Part shown: in pieces, positions 27,133 through 36,600 of the stretch
How the letters are laid out: the number at the start of each line of letters is the position of its first letter
Position numbering within the stretch: the first letter of the stretch is position 1
The notes under the pieces: model-generated
Databases searched by the model: none
What the model saw: only the letters and a program-made list of their open reading frames with translations
Told to the model about the DNA's origin: nothing
Assembly (NCBI RefSeq): GCF_030068605.1
Contig: NZ_JASJOU010000022.1
Location: 83,402-147,401, forward strand
Direction of reading: 5' to 3'
Source: Xanthocytophaga agilis
GTDB lineage: Bacteria; Bacteroidota; Bacteroidia; Cytophagales; 172606-1
Length of the DNA: 64,000 nt
Position numbers and translations under genes: made by a program

Positions 27133-27867
27133 TTAATTATTGTGATATATTATTCTTTTATCCAACATTATTATCTGTTTGGGGACTTTTGCTTGCGAGG
27201 TTTTTGTGGCTATTTTTATAAAAAATACCAGTAGAGAAAAGGTTGATCCTAAAAAAGTGATAGCCCACCATACTGACGGCCAGACAGAAATGGGATAAAA
27301 GTTCTGCAAAATAAGGAATGGTAGTGTAAGACTATTGGCAAAGAGAAATCCCTGAGCTAATCTTGCTGGTTTCTCCCCTGAAAAAATAAAGGCAACAAAA
27401 AATACAGACAGGCTCAGAAAGCTGTATCCAAGCATATTTACCGAATACAGAAGTGAGTCCAGTGCAGTGGAGAAATCACCTTCTACATATAGTGTAGCCA
27501 GATACGGAACAATAAAAGTAAACTGTAAACAGTAATTTATACTAATCAGAACTGTATAGATAAGTGCAAATACAAGAGCCACATGACTCCATATCTTTTT
27601 CTCTTTGGTCGTGCAATGATAAATGCCAATTATGAGAATGGTAAAAGTTATTGCCTGTAATAGAGCAGAAAGTAGCAATACCATATATTCATTAACCATA
27701 TATCCGGTTCCAGTAGTGTAAGGAGCTTGCGCTGTAGCTATTTCAAAACCAAACAGGTCAAGCCATTTGGCAACTTGTCCGGTTATATAGAGTAGACTGA
27801 ATGTAAATGAGCTGGCTGCTGACCAGATGCAGAACCTACGAACAGATGATGAGGGTTGTATTTCCAT
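27133..27867 (-). CDS. Multi-pass membrane protein of unknown function
   Basis: 244 aa from the ATG at 27867; 17 codons further upstream are also open but give an unlikely second N terminus. About seven hydrophobic segments with short loops. One loop holds TAQAPYTTGTGYMVNEYMV. No motif that I recognise; the layout resembles the DUF4386-type membrane proteins of Bacteroidota, but I would not assign it. Probably expressed with the DUF998-like gene downstream. Confidence 0.6.
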   Translation of the reverse strand: MEIQPSSSVRRFCIWSAASSFTFSLLYITGQVAKWLDLFGFEIATAQAPYTTGTGYMVNEYMVLLLSALLQAITFTILIIGIYHCTTKEKKIWSHVALVFALIYTVLISINYCLQFTFIVPYLATLYVEGDFSTALDSLLYSVNMLGYSFLSLSVFFVAFIFSGEKPARLAQGFLFANSLTLPFLILQNFYPISVWPSVWWAITFLGSTFSLLVFFIKIATKTSQAKVPKQIIMLDKRIIYHNN

Positions 27868-28062
27868 GACTTTTTTCCGGATTAAATAACAGAATAGAGT
27901 AGCAGAGTTAAACAACATACCTGAGTAACAGACTATTTTCTACAAAAGAAACCCTCCATGAGTGCAATTCATATGAGGAGGGGTAGTCTAAGCCATGATA
28001 GATATCAACCTCCTGATAGTTTAATAAAATCGCTGAGAAGAGATTAAAATTAAATTGAGGCC

Positions 28063-28240
28063 TTATACTCTTACCCCCCCCTTAAAGATGTATGTTCCCT
28101 TACGAAGAGAGTTCCTAATCGATTTTTCAAAACACAGAGCAAAAGTAGACCCTGCACCTGGCTTACCGTCTACTTTGATATCACCATGATTTTTCTTCAT
28201 AAATTTCTGACATAAGACCAAGCCAATGCCTCTCAGTTAG
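28063..28240 (-). pseudogene. Histidine kinase C-terminal remnant
   Basis: The minus strand reads RGIGLVLCQKFMKKNHGDI, then KVDGKPGAGSTFALCFEK before a stop at 28063. This is the end of a HATPase domain (degenerate GxGLGL box, then the GxGSTF strand). A stop and a frame change lie immediately upstream, and only a doubtful N-box-like piece (FRQVFIQIS) can be read beyond. No intact kinase gene remains. Confidence 0.7.
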
Positions 28241-28435
28241 CATCTGTAGTATTAGCTGGACAGATATCTGTATGAATACTTGTCGAAATCTATCTGATGA
28301 AGGGAAGATATGAGTTCAATTAGGCCAAGCAAATAATGATCAACCCTCCAAACAGAAGATTACTTATATGGATCATTTAATTACGATATAAGGCATATCT
28401 TTGTGATTTGTCCCTTTTATTCTGGAATCTTTAAC

Positions 28436-29275
28436 TTATTTATCAGATGGCAGGATTAATAAGGGAACAGGGGTTCTAAATACCATTCTCCGTGTAGTAC
28501 TCCGATGCAGGATCATCTCCCAGATTGACCGATGATGAGGCATCATTACCAATAAATTCGGATGGTACTCCTTTATGCTTTGTTTGATTCCACTTAAAGG
28601 CGTTTCCTCTTCCACAAAGGCATATTCATGGCTTATTCCCTGCAGAACTTCTTCCAGACGGGGAACTTTCTTTGTCCGACTTGTGTGCGCAGCATTTGTC
28701 AGAACCTCTTCAGGCTTATCTATATGAACTATTTCTACATGGGAATGAAATACCGCTGCCAGCTTTTGCAATAGTTCCAGTTTGTGTGTCGAAACAGTTT
28801 GCTGATCTTCATACGCTAGCACAATTTGGTCAAGTGGGGTAAAGCTGACATTTTCAGGTACAGCTAATACGGGAAGGGTTGTATGCTGAATTAACCGGGC
28901 GGCGGTACTGCCAAATACAAGTCTGTCCAGTTCACTCACAGGTTTAAGACCAATAATAATCAGATCTGCATGAAATTTTCTGATCAGTAAGGGAACCGCT
29001 TCCCAAACAGGTACTGCACTGGTAAAGTATTCAATGGTGAAAGAATAATCCTGTTTGATATCCTGGGCTATTTGTTTAAGATGATCCAGACTTTCTTCGA
29101 TGAGTTGTTCTTCTGTTGGTATATCGATTGGAACTTCCGAGACAGGAACTGGCATAACAAAGGCATGATAAAGTACAAGTGTACTTACGCCACTGGCTGC
29201 GGCTAGTGCAGCTGCATATCGGGTAGCCTGCTGAGCACTTTCAGAATAGTCTGTGCAAACGATAAAGGTTTTCAT
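28436..29275 (-). CDS. Universal stress protein, two tandem UspA domains
   Basis: 279 aa from the ATG at 29275 (MKTFIVCTDYSESAQQATRYA); the longer open frame upstream overlaps the preceding spacer and lacks Usp character. Two Usp domains of about 140 residues. The first lacks the full ATP-binding glycine motif (GLKPVSELDRLVFGST, second glycine missing), so it may not bind ATP. The second shares the motif LLVMMPHHRSIWEMIL with the two other Usps of the window. It lies 122 bases after the kinase gene on the same strand, so probably the same operon, controlled from the operator at 31180. Confidence 0.93.
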   Translation of the reverse strand: MKTFIVCTDYSESAQQATRYAAALAAASGVSTLVLYHAFVMPVPVSEVPIDIPTEEQLIEESLDHLKQIAQDIKQDYSFTIEYFTSAVPVWEAVPLLIRKFHADLIIIGLKPVSELDRLVFGSTAARLIQHTTLPVLAVPENVSFTPLDQIVLAYEDQQTVSTHKLELLQKLAAVFHSHVEIVHIDKPEEVLTNAAHTSRTKKVPRLEEVLQGISHEYAFVEEETPLSGIKQSIKEYHPNLLVMMPHHRSIWEMILHRSTTRRMVFRTPVPLLILPSDK

Positions 29276-29397
29276 ATAGGTAATGGATAAAATAGTTAGG
29301 ATGTATATGAGATAACTCAAAGCTATTTTCTCTTTCGATAAATTGTGATGACAGCCATCAGTTCGGCAGATGAGATTGGGTGGGCTATGGGATATAT

Positions 29398-31092
29398 CTA
29401 TAGAAAAGACACCTGTGAAAAAGAATATTTTCGGCAACTCAGACTACTGAACAGTGAATATAGGGTATGTTCGGGTGTATCTTCTGTTGAAAGAGTTATC
29501 AGATTCGGATACATCAACTCTATTGGAGGCTGGTAGTTGCTGCTAATCAAGTCAAAGTCAGACAAGCGTGCATCTGAGATGACATCTGTTTGCTTTTCCC
29601 GTTGGGTCAGTCTCTCTTTGATAATTTTGTCAGAAGCCTGAACTTCTATAAAGATGTAGGGAATATTTTGCTTCTTTAATGCTTGCTGGAATTCCTGACG
29701 GTGTTTTTGCTGTCCAAAGGTAGCATCTACTACTATCCCTGTTTGATTGGCAATATGCAACAGGGTATTTTGTTGTAAAGCCTGATAAACATTCTCAGTG
29801 GATGACTGCGAATATAATTTTTCTCCATCATTAGTGTGAGGACGCTGCAAGAGTGGTAACCCCACAGTTTGTTTGCGAACGACATCACTGTTTATATACT
29901 CATAGCCAAGTAGCAAAGCTACTTGCCGGGCGATGGTACTTTTTCCTGTACCAATTCGGCCACAAATAATTATAACGGAAGGTGTAGTCTCTACAGTAAG
30001 GTATTGCAGTGCCAAAGATAAATACTTTGCAACTCGTTGGCGACTTTTTTGCTGCTGTTCTGTAGGAATTTCAGATTCAAGAGAACGAATGTGCTCTACC
30101 TTAGCCCGTACACAGGCTCTATAGCATTTGTAAAAGTCAATCAGCAAGGTCATATCCGGATCATTGAGCCGCTTTGCCATTTGCGCTGTAACGTATTTTG
30201 ACAGATCTGGCCGATTATGAAAGTCCAGATCCATTGCCAGAAAACCAATATCAGCAGTAATGTCTATATATCGAAAAGAATCATTAAATTCAATACAGTC
30301 ATAAATGGAGATTTTCTTGTGGTAGATATGGATATGTTCCAGATGCAAATCTCCATGACAATCTTTAATCCAGCCTTGCTCCACACGTTTTTTGAACAGT
30401 TGTTGATGTTGCTCAAAGAAGGTCTCATTATACCACCGCAGTAATTGCAATACCAGGGTAGATTTCTTCTCAACAGATTTCTTCTCATCGTTTGGATTTG
30501 GTATGCTATCCAAGCTATATACGCTATCCGGATTTTCCAGACTATCCAGGTTTGCATAAACAGCCTCCTTTATTTTCACTAGATCTCCATACTGTGTAAT
30601 AGCTGAGTCAGCAGGCTGATGCTGATAAAATTGCTCAAGTATGTCCAGCACAGGTTCGAGTGTAGCCACACTTACCTTATTTTCTTTGAGTAACTGATTG
30701 AGAAAATACCCATCAGCAAGTTCTTGCATCTGAAGAACATATTCAACAATCTCTTCTGCCTGACTATCTACATCTTGGCTATCTTCCTTCTGCCCAAAGC
30801 TTAACTGATTATTAATTAACCGAATAGGAACTATACCTGTATACAAATGGGCGCATAGACGGCTATTGAGTCGGATTTCCCGCTCAAGATCCTGCTTTCG
30901 CTTGCTTGGGGAAGTGAAATCAAGAAAGCCAAGATTTACACTTTTTTTGGCTTTGAATACATAAGGAGAAGCTATCACTACCACAGAGGCATGTGTCTGT
31001 TTTACCTTGACTGAAACAGGCTGATGGGGATAGGAGGTGGGCTGACTCAAAAATGAGAGTAGTTTTTCCATTGTATACAAACTATTCTCCAT
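29398..31092 (-). CDS. Two-domain phosphotransferase-like / P-loop kinase protein
   Basis: 564 aa. N-terminal part: an aminoglycoside-phosphotransferase-like kinase fold with catalytic DCHGDLHLEHI and the metal-binding YDCIEFND. C-terminal part: a gluconate-kinase-like P-loop domain, Walker A GRIGTGKST, with SDVVRK and VVDATFG downstream. This pairing (COG2187 plus COG0645 type) occurs in many bacteria next to universal stress proteins; its substrate is unknown. A 15-bp in-frame duplication (30460-30488) repeats EKKS. First gene of the kinase-Usp operon. Confidence 0.85.
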   Translation of the reverse strand: MENSLYTMEKLLSFLSQPTSYPHQPVSVKVKQTHASVVVIASPYVFKAKKSVNLGFLDFTSPSKRKQDLEREIRLNSRLCAHLYTGIVPIRLINNQLSFGQKEDSQDVDSQAEEIVEYVLQMQELADGYFLNQLLKENKVSVATLEPVLDILEQFYQHQPADSAITQYGDLVKIKEAVYANLDSLENPDSVYSLDSIPNPNDEKKSVEKKSTLVLQLLRWYNETFFEQHQQLFKKRVEQGWIKDCHGDLHLEHIHIYHKKISIYDCIEFNDSFRYIDITADIGFLAMDLDFHNRPDLSKYVTAQMAKRLNDPDMTLLIDFYKCYRACVRAKVEHIRSLESEIPTEQQQKSRQRVAKYLSLALQYLTVETTPSVIIICGRIGTGKSTIARQVALLLGYEYINSDVVRKQTVGLPLLQRPHTNDGEKLYSQSSTENVYQALQQNTLLHIANQTGIVVDATFGQQKHRQEFQQALKKQNIPYIFIEVQASDKIIKERLTQREKQTDVISDARLSDFDLISSNYQPPIELMYPNLITLSTEDTPEHTLYSLFSSLSCRKYSFSQVSFL

Positions 31093-31149
31093 GAGTGTAT
31101 CTGTTTGAGGTAGTAGATTTATATGCTTACTTAAAGATATATACTGATT

Positions 31150-31193
31150 GAAAGTTGACTATATTTTTATCAGGTTGCAATGAGTAATATCAT
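31150..31193 (-). promoter_or_regulatory. CRP/FNR-like operator and -7 box for the kinase-Usp operon
   Basis: Operator ATGAGTAATATCAT at 31180-31193 (ATGA-N6-TCAT). On the minus strand a -7-like box CAACTTTC covers 31157-31150, starting 29.5 bases from the operator centre, and the kinase start codon follows 58 bases later. Spacing matches the other sites of the island. Confidence 0.6.
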
Positions 31194-31339
31194 CTGTGAG
31201 ATTGATCAATACTGTGTGTAAATCTATCTGATTCTAAGCATTTTGTGCGGAAATAAGTGTTTTAATACATTTTCAGGTATTCTTTTAAAAGCCTGTATTT
31301 TTCATAAATCTGTAATGAGTATGTGATCTGTTTTTTAGT

Positions 31340-32368
31340 ATGAAAGCGATGGTTTTACAAGGGGTATGTGATCTGATGGATCGGAAAGAGCCCCTGAATT
31401 TGTGTGATATACCTGTTCCCAAACCTGAACCTGACCAAATTCTGATTCAGGTCTCTTGTTGTGGGGTATGTCATACCGAACTCGATGAAATAGAAGGTAG
31501 AACGCCACCACCTGCCTATCCTGTCGTGCCTGGCCATCAGGTGGTAGGATATGTACATCAAGTCGGAGAAAAGGTCACACGCTGGAAGAAAGGGGACAGA
31601 GTAGGTGTTGCCTGGTTATTTTCTACCTGTGGGAAATGTGAATTCTGTAAATCTGGACGTGAAAATCTATGCCCACACTTTAAAGCTACCGGGCGGGATA
31701 CCAATGGTGGCTATGCAGAGTATATGGTGGTCGGACAGGATGCTGCCTATGCCATACCAGCAATCTTTTCAGATGAGCAGGCAGCACCACTCCTGTGTGC
31801 AGGGGCGATTGGCTATCGTTCGCTTTTGCTGGCTGGTCTGACTAATGGACAAACGCTGGGATTAAGTGGTTTTGGAGCTTCAGCCCATTTGGTACTGAAG
31901 ATGGCCCGATTCCTCTACCCGTATTCAGATCTGTATGTATTTGCCCGAAGTGAACAAGAACGTTTGTTTGCCTTGTCTCTTGGTGCCAGTTGGGTGGGTG
32001 ATTTTACAGATATTCCACCCACTTTCTGCCATGTAATCATTGATACGACCCCTGTATGGAAGCCTATTCTTTCTAGTTTGTATTATCTGCTTCCCGGGGG
32101 GAGATTGGTCATAAATGCGATCCGAAAAGAATCTATTGATAAGGTATCTATGGCTACTATCGATTTTGCTGCACAGTTGTGGATGGAAAAAGAAATAAAA
32201 AGTGTAGCTAATATCACACGCCATAATGTAGAGGAATTCTTAAAGCTTGCAGCCCGAATCCCGATCATTCCTCAGGTAGAGTCTTATCCTTTCCTACAGG
32301 CTAATGAGGCTTTATCTGATCTGAAAGAAAAGCGCTTAAAGGGGGCTAAGGTACTAATGATGCACTAA
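31340..32368 (+). CDS. Zinc-dependent alcohol dehydrogenase (MDR family)
   Basis: 342 aa. Catalytic zinc ligands: Cys in CCGVCHTE and GHQVVG, and a later Cys; the structural zinc loop CGKCEFCKSGRENLC is complete. The Rossmann segment (GLSGFGASAHLVL) binds NAD(P). Overall like the CAD2/AdhP-type alcohol dehydrogenases, which oxidise alcohols or reduce aldehydes. Starts at 31340 with the usual MKAMVL. Divergent from the kinase-Usp operon; the operator at 31180 is about 150 bases away and phased for the other direction. Confidence 0.9.
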   Translation: MKAMVLQGVCDLMDRKEPLNLCDIPVPKPEPDQILIQVSCCGVCHTELDEIEGRTPPPAYPVVPGHQVVGYVHQVGEKVTRWKKGDRVGVAWLFSTCGKCEFCKSGRENLCPHFKATGRDTNGGYAEYMVVGQDAAYAIPAIFSDEQAAPLLCAGAIGYRSLLLAGLTNGQTLGLSGFGASAHLVLKMARFLYPYSDLYVFARSEQERLFALSLGASWVGDFTDIPPTFCHVIIDTTPVWKPILSSLYYLLPGGRLVINAIRKESIDKVSMATIDFAAQLWMEKEIKSVANITRHNVEEFLKLAARIPIIPQVESYPFLQANEALSDLKEKRLKGAKVLMMH

Positions 32369-32674
32369 TAGAATGCGCTAATATAATAGATTGATATGAT
32401 ACGCTAGTAGCAGGAAATGAAGGTTATTGCATAGATTGTAACACACTGATGGTTAGGTAATTTTTACAAAGACAGGTATAATATTATGGATTTAGTACCA
32501 ATCAACAAATAAGTATATAAAAATAACACGTGGTCAACTATACAAACTGAATATACTTCATTCAATCAGGTTGTAAATTGATACATGTCATTGAAACAGA
32601 GTGTGTTGATTAATAGCTTTACAGTTTGTATCCAACAGGCTGTATTTTACATGAGGCATCTAAACTATACTTTT
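32369..32674. other. Spacer upstream of the peroxiredoxin gene
   Basis: AT-rich, with an open frame that runs into the peroxiredoxin gene from 32585 but lacks family similarity. I found no TGA-N6-TCA operator here. Confidence 0.4.
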
Positions 32675-33274
32675 ATGAAAGTACACTCGGACACCAATAA
32701 ACTATCTCTGGGAGAACTGGTACCCAATTTTGAAGGAGAGAGTCAGTTAGGACGTGTAAAGCTTTCCGATTACCGGGGTCGCTGGCTGGTCTTTTTTTCG
32801 TATCCGGCTGATTTTACACCTGTCTGTAGTTCAGAAGTGGTTGCTTTTTCCAGGATTTATAAGCAACTTCGTGAGCATGATTGTGAGTTAGTGGGGTTAA
32901 GTACCGACAGTGTAGCCACCCATCGTCCATGGCTCGAATCAATTGAAACCTGGATGAAAGAATCGATATTCTTTCCCATTATTGGCGATCCCTATGGATA
33001 TATTGCCCGGCAATATGGAATGATTATGCCTGATCTGAATTCAACTCAGGCTTCCCGCTCTACCTTTATTATTGATCCCAAACAAGTTTTGCAGGTATCT
33101 ATTTACTATCCACTACCCGTTGGTCGAAATACAGAAGAGATTTTGCGGCTAATACAGGCTTTAACAGCTGTCAGTCAACAAGGCAAGGCAACTCCTGCCA
33201 ACTGGCAAGCTGGAGATAAGCTCATTTCACTCTCTGTTTCCTCTAAAGCTCCGGCTCATAGTAGCCATAAATAA
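32675..33274 (+). CDS. Peroxiredoxin, 1-Cys (Prx6/AhpC) type
   Basis: 199 aa using the ATG at 32675; 30 upstream in-frame codons look non-family. The peroxidatic site is SYPADFTPVCSSE (PxxxTxxC pattern). No second conserved cysteine is visible in the C-terminal arm, which has the Prx6-like phrase TPANWQAGDK, so a one-cysteine mechanism is likely. It reduces hydrogen peroxide and organic peroxides. It is shorter than usual for full Prx6 proteins. It sits between ADH and the propeller protein and belongs with the stress genes by content. Confidence 0.88.
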   Translation: MKVHSDTNKLSLGELVPNFEGESQLGRVKLSDYRGRWLVFFSYPADFTPVCSSEVVAFSRIYKQLREHDCELVGLSTDSVATHRPWLESIETWMKESIFFPIIGDPYGYIARQYGMIMPDLNSTQASRSTFIIDPKQVLQVSIYYPLPVGRNTEEILRLIQALTAVSQQGKATPANWQAGDKLISLSVSSKAPAHSSHK

Positions 33275-33516
33275 GAAATACAGGTATCTGACATGTAGGA
33301 TAATTAGTCATAAGATAGTACCTTATACTACAAGGATGTAGCTAAAAGTGAATGCAAAATCTACCTACATATACCATATTTTTCACACCCATAGTAGCTA
33401 ACAAATAGTGTATATCTAACTATATATCTAGCAAATATGGTGGAACTGATACACCCGAAAGGATCAGTCATCAGACCAGATGCAAGAATAAATCGGATAG
33501 TAAATCAATATACTTT

Positions 33517-33560
33517 TTTCACTCAGGGGGAAACGAAAATGTTTTTCTCCCTGAGTGAAA
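33517..33560. terminator. Hairpin between convergent peroxiredoxin and T9SS genes
   Basis: TTTCACTCAGGG(GG)AAA pairs with TTT(TT)CTCCCTGAGTGAAA around a short loop, roughly 15 bp of stem. Neither strand has a long T tract after it. The surrounding spacer (33275-33624) holds no gene. Confidence 0.5.
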
Positions 33561-33624
33561 GGATTCTTTACTGTTTGATTTTTCTGAACAATCCTTACTA
33601 AGTCTCCCTAGTGAGTTACCACCC

Positions 33625-36600
33625 CTAGTAGTTTATGACTAATTTAGCTTTCTGAACAGTTTGTTTTCCAGTTACCATTAGCACATATAGTCCACTACCC
33701 ATACCCAGCATGTGAAGGTCTGTATCTACATTACCTGTAGAATCAACTTTACGTAAACTATGGTGCACTCTTTTTCCTCTCAAATCGTATACACTTACAG
33801 TGATTGTCTCATAGGGCAGAAAACCCTGAGCCTGGATTCGGGTATTTTGGTTTATGGCTGGATTGGGATAAATACTAAGTCCGGAATTGTCATGCTCTGG
33901 TAATGAAGCGGCTAATCTGGCAGAACTACTTACTTTGTACACTTCAATACCGGAAAAGTTAGCATCTCCTCCTGAGGCAGAAAGCGTTAGGGTGCCATCT
34001 GTGACAGTAGTCAGGTATGGGCCCAGCTTCTTCCAGCTTCCTGCTGTCCCACTGCTGTAAGCGGATTCCACTTTATTTCCTTCCAGATAAATATCAAAAG
34101 TCTGAGAGACATTGTCTTCCCAGGTGTATAGATAGAGCTGATAGGTGGCTGGTGTTACATTTAAAAGATTTATCTTCAGGTCAGGCCCTGCTGAGTTGCC
34201 CCAGATAGAAGATCGGATCATACTAGCTCGGTTTGCATCCGTATCTGGTTGCAATGTCACTGACTGATTGATGAATGTGTTGCCACTAAAGGAAAAGTTT
34301 GCAGCATTCTGGCTGGATTCAAAGTTCTTTCCATCAATCACTACTGCAGGTCCGTTCAGATTTATGGCTCTGTATAAGGTACTAGGTAACTGGGCAGGTG
34401 TAAACGCATAGACAGCCGGTGTATTCATGGTTGCATAATTAAAACCTGTTGCCATATACCCTGTATTATTAATTACAAAGGTGGCTGCATCGGATAGTCC
34501 TTGCGGAAAGGAAGCATCTTCAAACCAGAGATCTTTTTGCGGATCGTACTGGTAGAACAAGCGAGAAAAGTTGCCTGAAGGAGTAACAAAACTAGGGTTT
34601 GGACTACCAATACCCATATACCCCTTATCTCCAATCGAAAAACCAGCCGCTCCTGCCCCTATGATAATACTGTTTCGCCGGGTCCAGTAATTGGTCAGTG
34701 GATCATATTGATAAAATTCACTTGTAGCCGCATGTTCTCCATAGTGCTGAGACGAAAGTTGGGTAGTCGTATTGATATACCCTTTATCACCAATAACAAA
34801 ACCTACGGCAACACGGCCAAAAGAAAGCTCATTGGAGGGATTGGTAGGCAAAGCTCCTGCCTGACCGCCAAAATCTGCCTTTTGTATCCAGCGATCACTC
34901 TGATCATCATACATCCAGAAATCTTTCAGGTAAACACTACCACTGTAGCCCATTCCCAGATATCCTTTTCCTGTCAGTGTAAAACCAACAGCCATAGAGC
35001 GTGCCTGCCCCGGAAAATCGGCTTTCCGGGTCCAGCTGTTAGTCAGCGGATTATATTCCCACCAGTCTTTTCTTCTGTTTCCACTTGAGTCAATCCCCAA
35101 TCCCAGATAGGCCTTTCCGTTCACAGAAAACCCAACGGCAGCAAAGCGCATACCACCCGGAAAATCCGCTTTTCGTGTCCAGTTATTAGTGATTGGATCA
35201 TACTCCCAAAGATCATTTTTCAAGTGGGGCGAAAACAGATGATCAAATCCGGTTGCCACGTACCCTTTTCCATTAATAGAGAACCCTACTGCCTGTGTGC
35301 GGGTACCGCTAACATTGCCTCCAGCCACAGAACTTTTTCCCTGCCAGCTACCAACCTGTTCCAGTGAGGCAGGAGGCGTTGCGCAGACAATATTCGAATA
35401 CGCAGAACTGACTGTCTGGCGGACAGCTCTTACCCGGTAACAAATCTGTGTGTTTGCCTGTGAGAAAGCCGCAAAAGAAGTAGTATTTGCAGCCAATGTA
35501 CCTGGAAATAATATAGTGGCAGAACTGGGGAAAAGCTCCCTGAAAGGACCATTAGCCGATTCAGCATATTCGACTACATAGGCTGTTTCATCGATTGCAT
35601 TGTCTTTCCAGGAAAGATTCACCTGAAAAGGCGCAGAAGCAACTGCTTTCAACTGTGAAGGCGTGGCAGGTAGTGAGGGAGAAACCTGGTATATTTCTAT
35701 GCCCGAAAAGTTTGCAGCTCCCCCCACGCTACCCAGATTGAGCGTCCCGTCTGTAACAGTGACGCTATACGGGCCAAGCCTTTTCCAGCTTCCGGCCTCA
35801 CCACTGCTATAGCGTTCAACCAGTTTATTTTCCAGATAGATCTCAAAGAATTCAGAGGCATTGTCTTCCCAAACATATAGATATATCTGATAGGCACCCT
35901 TTGGAATATCTCCGATGTTGATTGTAAGTGGTTTGTCAGAATTTCCCCACAAAGAAGAGCGGATCATCGTAGCTCTGTCTGAGTCAGTAGGAGGAAGTAG
36001 AGGTACAGCCTGGTTTGAAAAAGAATACCCGGTATAACTAAAGTTTTTCACACTATTACTGGATTGAAAAATCTTTCCATCAATTCTCACAGAAGGCCCA
36101 TTGAAGTTAATAGTGCGATGGAAGCTATAGATCGGGTCTACTGTAGTCTGAACAAGCCAGAAGTCGGATTCTCCTCTGTTGGCAGTGGATCTATCTCCAC
36201 TAATACCTGAATAAGAGCTTCCTCCCAGCAGATAATTACCGTCCGGAGTGGGAAGAATAGAAAACACCCTGTCATCCTCACTTCCCCCAAACGTTTTGTC
36301 CCATTGTTTAACGCCATCTCTGGTCACTTTTATAATCCAGTAATCGGGTCCGCCTTTGTTTATATCCGTTTTCTCCCCTCCAATTCCCGACCAGGAAGGT
36401 CCCCCTAACAAATACCCTCCGTCAATAGTGGGGATCATGCACCGAAGTTCATCGTGTTCACTGCCTCCAAACGTTTTATCCCATTGTTTAGTGCCATCGC
36501 TGGAGACCTTTACAATCCATTGATCACCTGTAAAAGAGGCTTGCCCTCTATTGGACTCTGATTTTTCTCCTCCAGCATTTGAAGTAGAATATCCTCCAAG

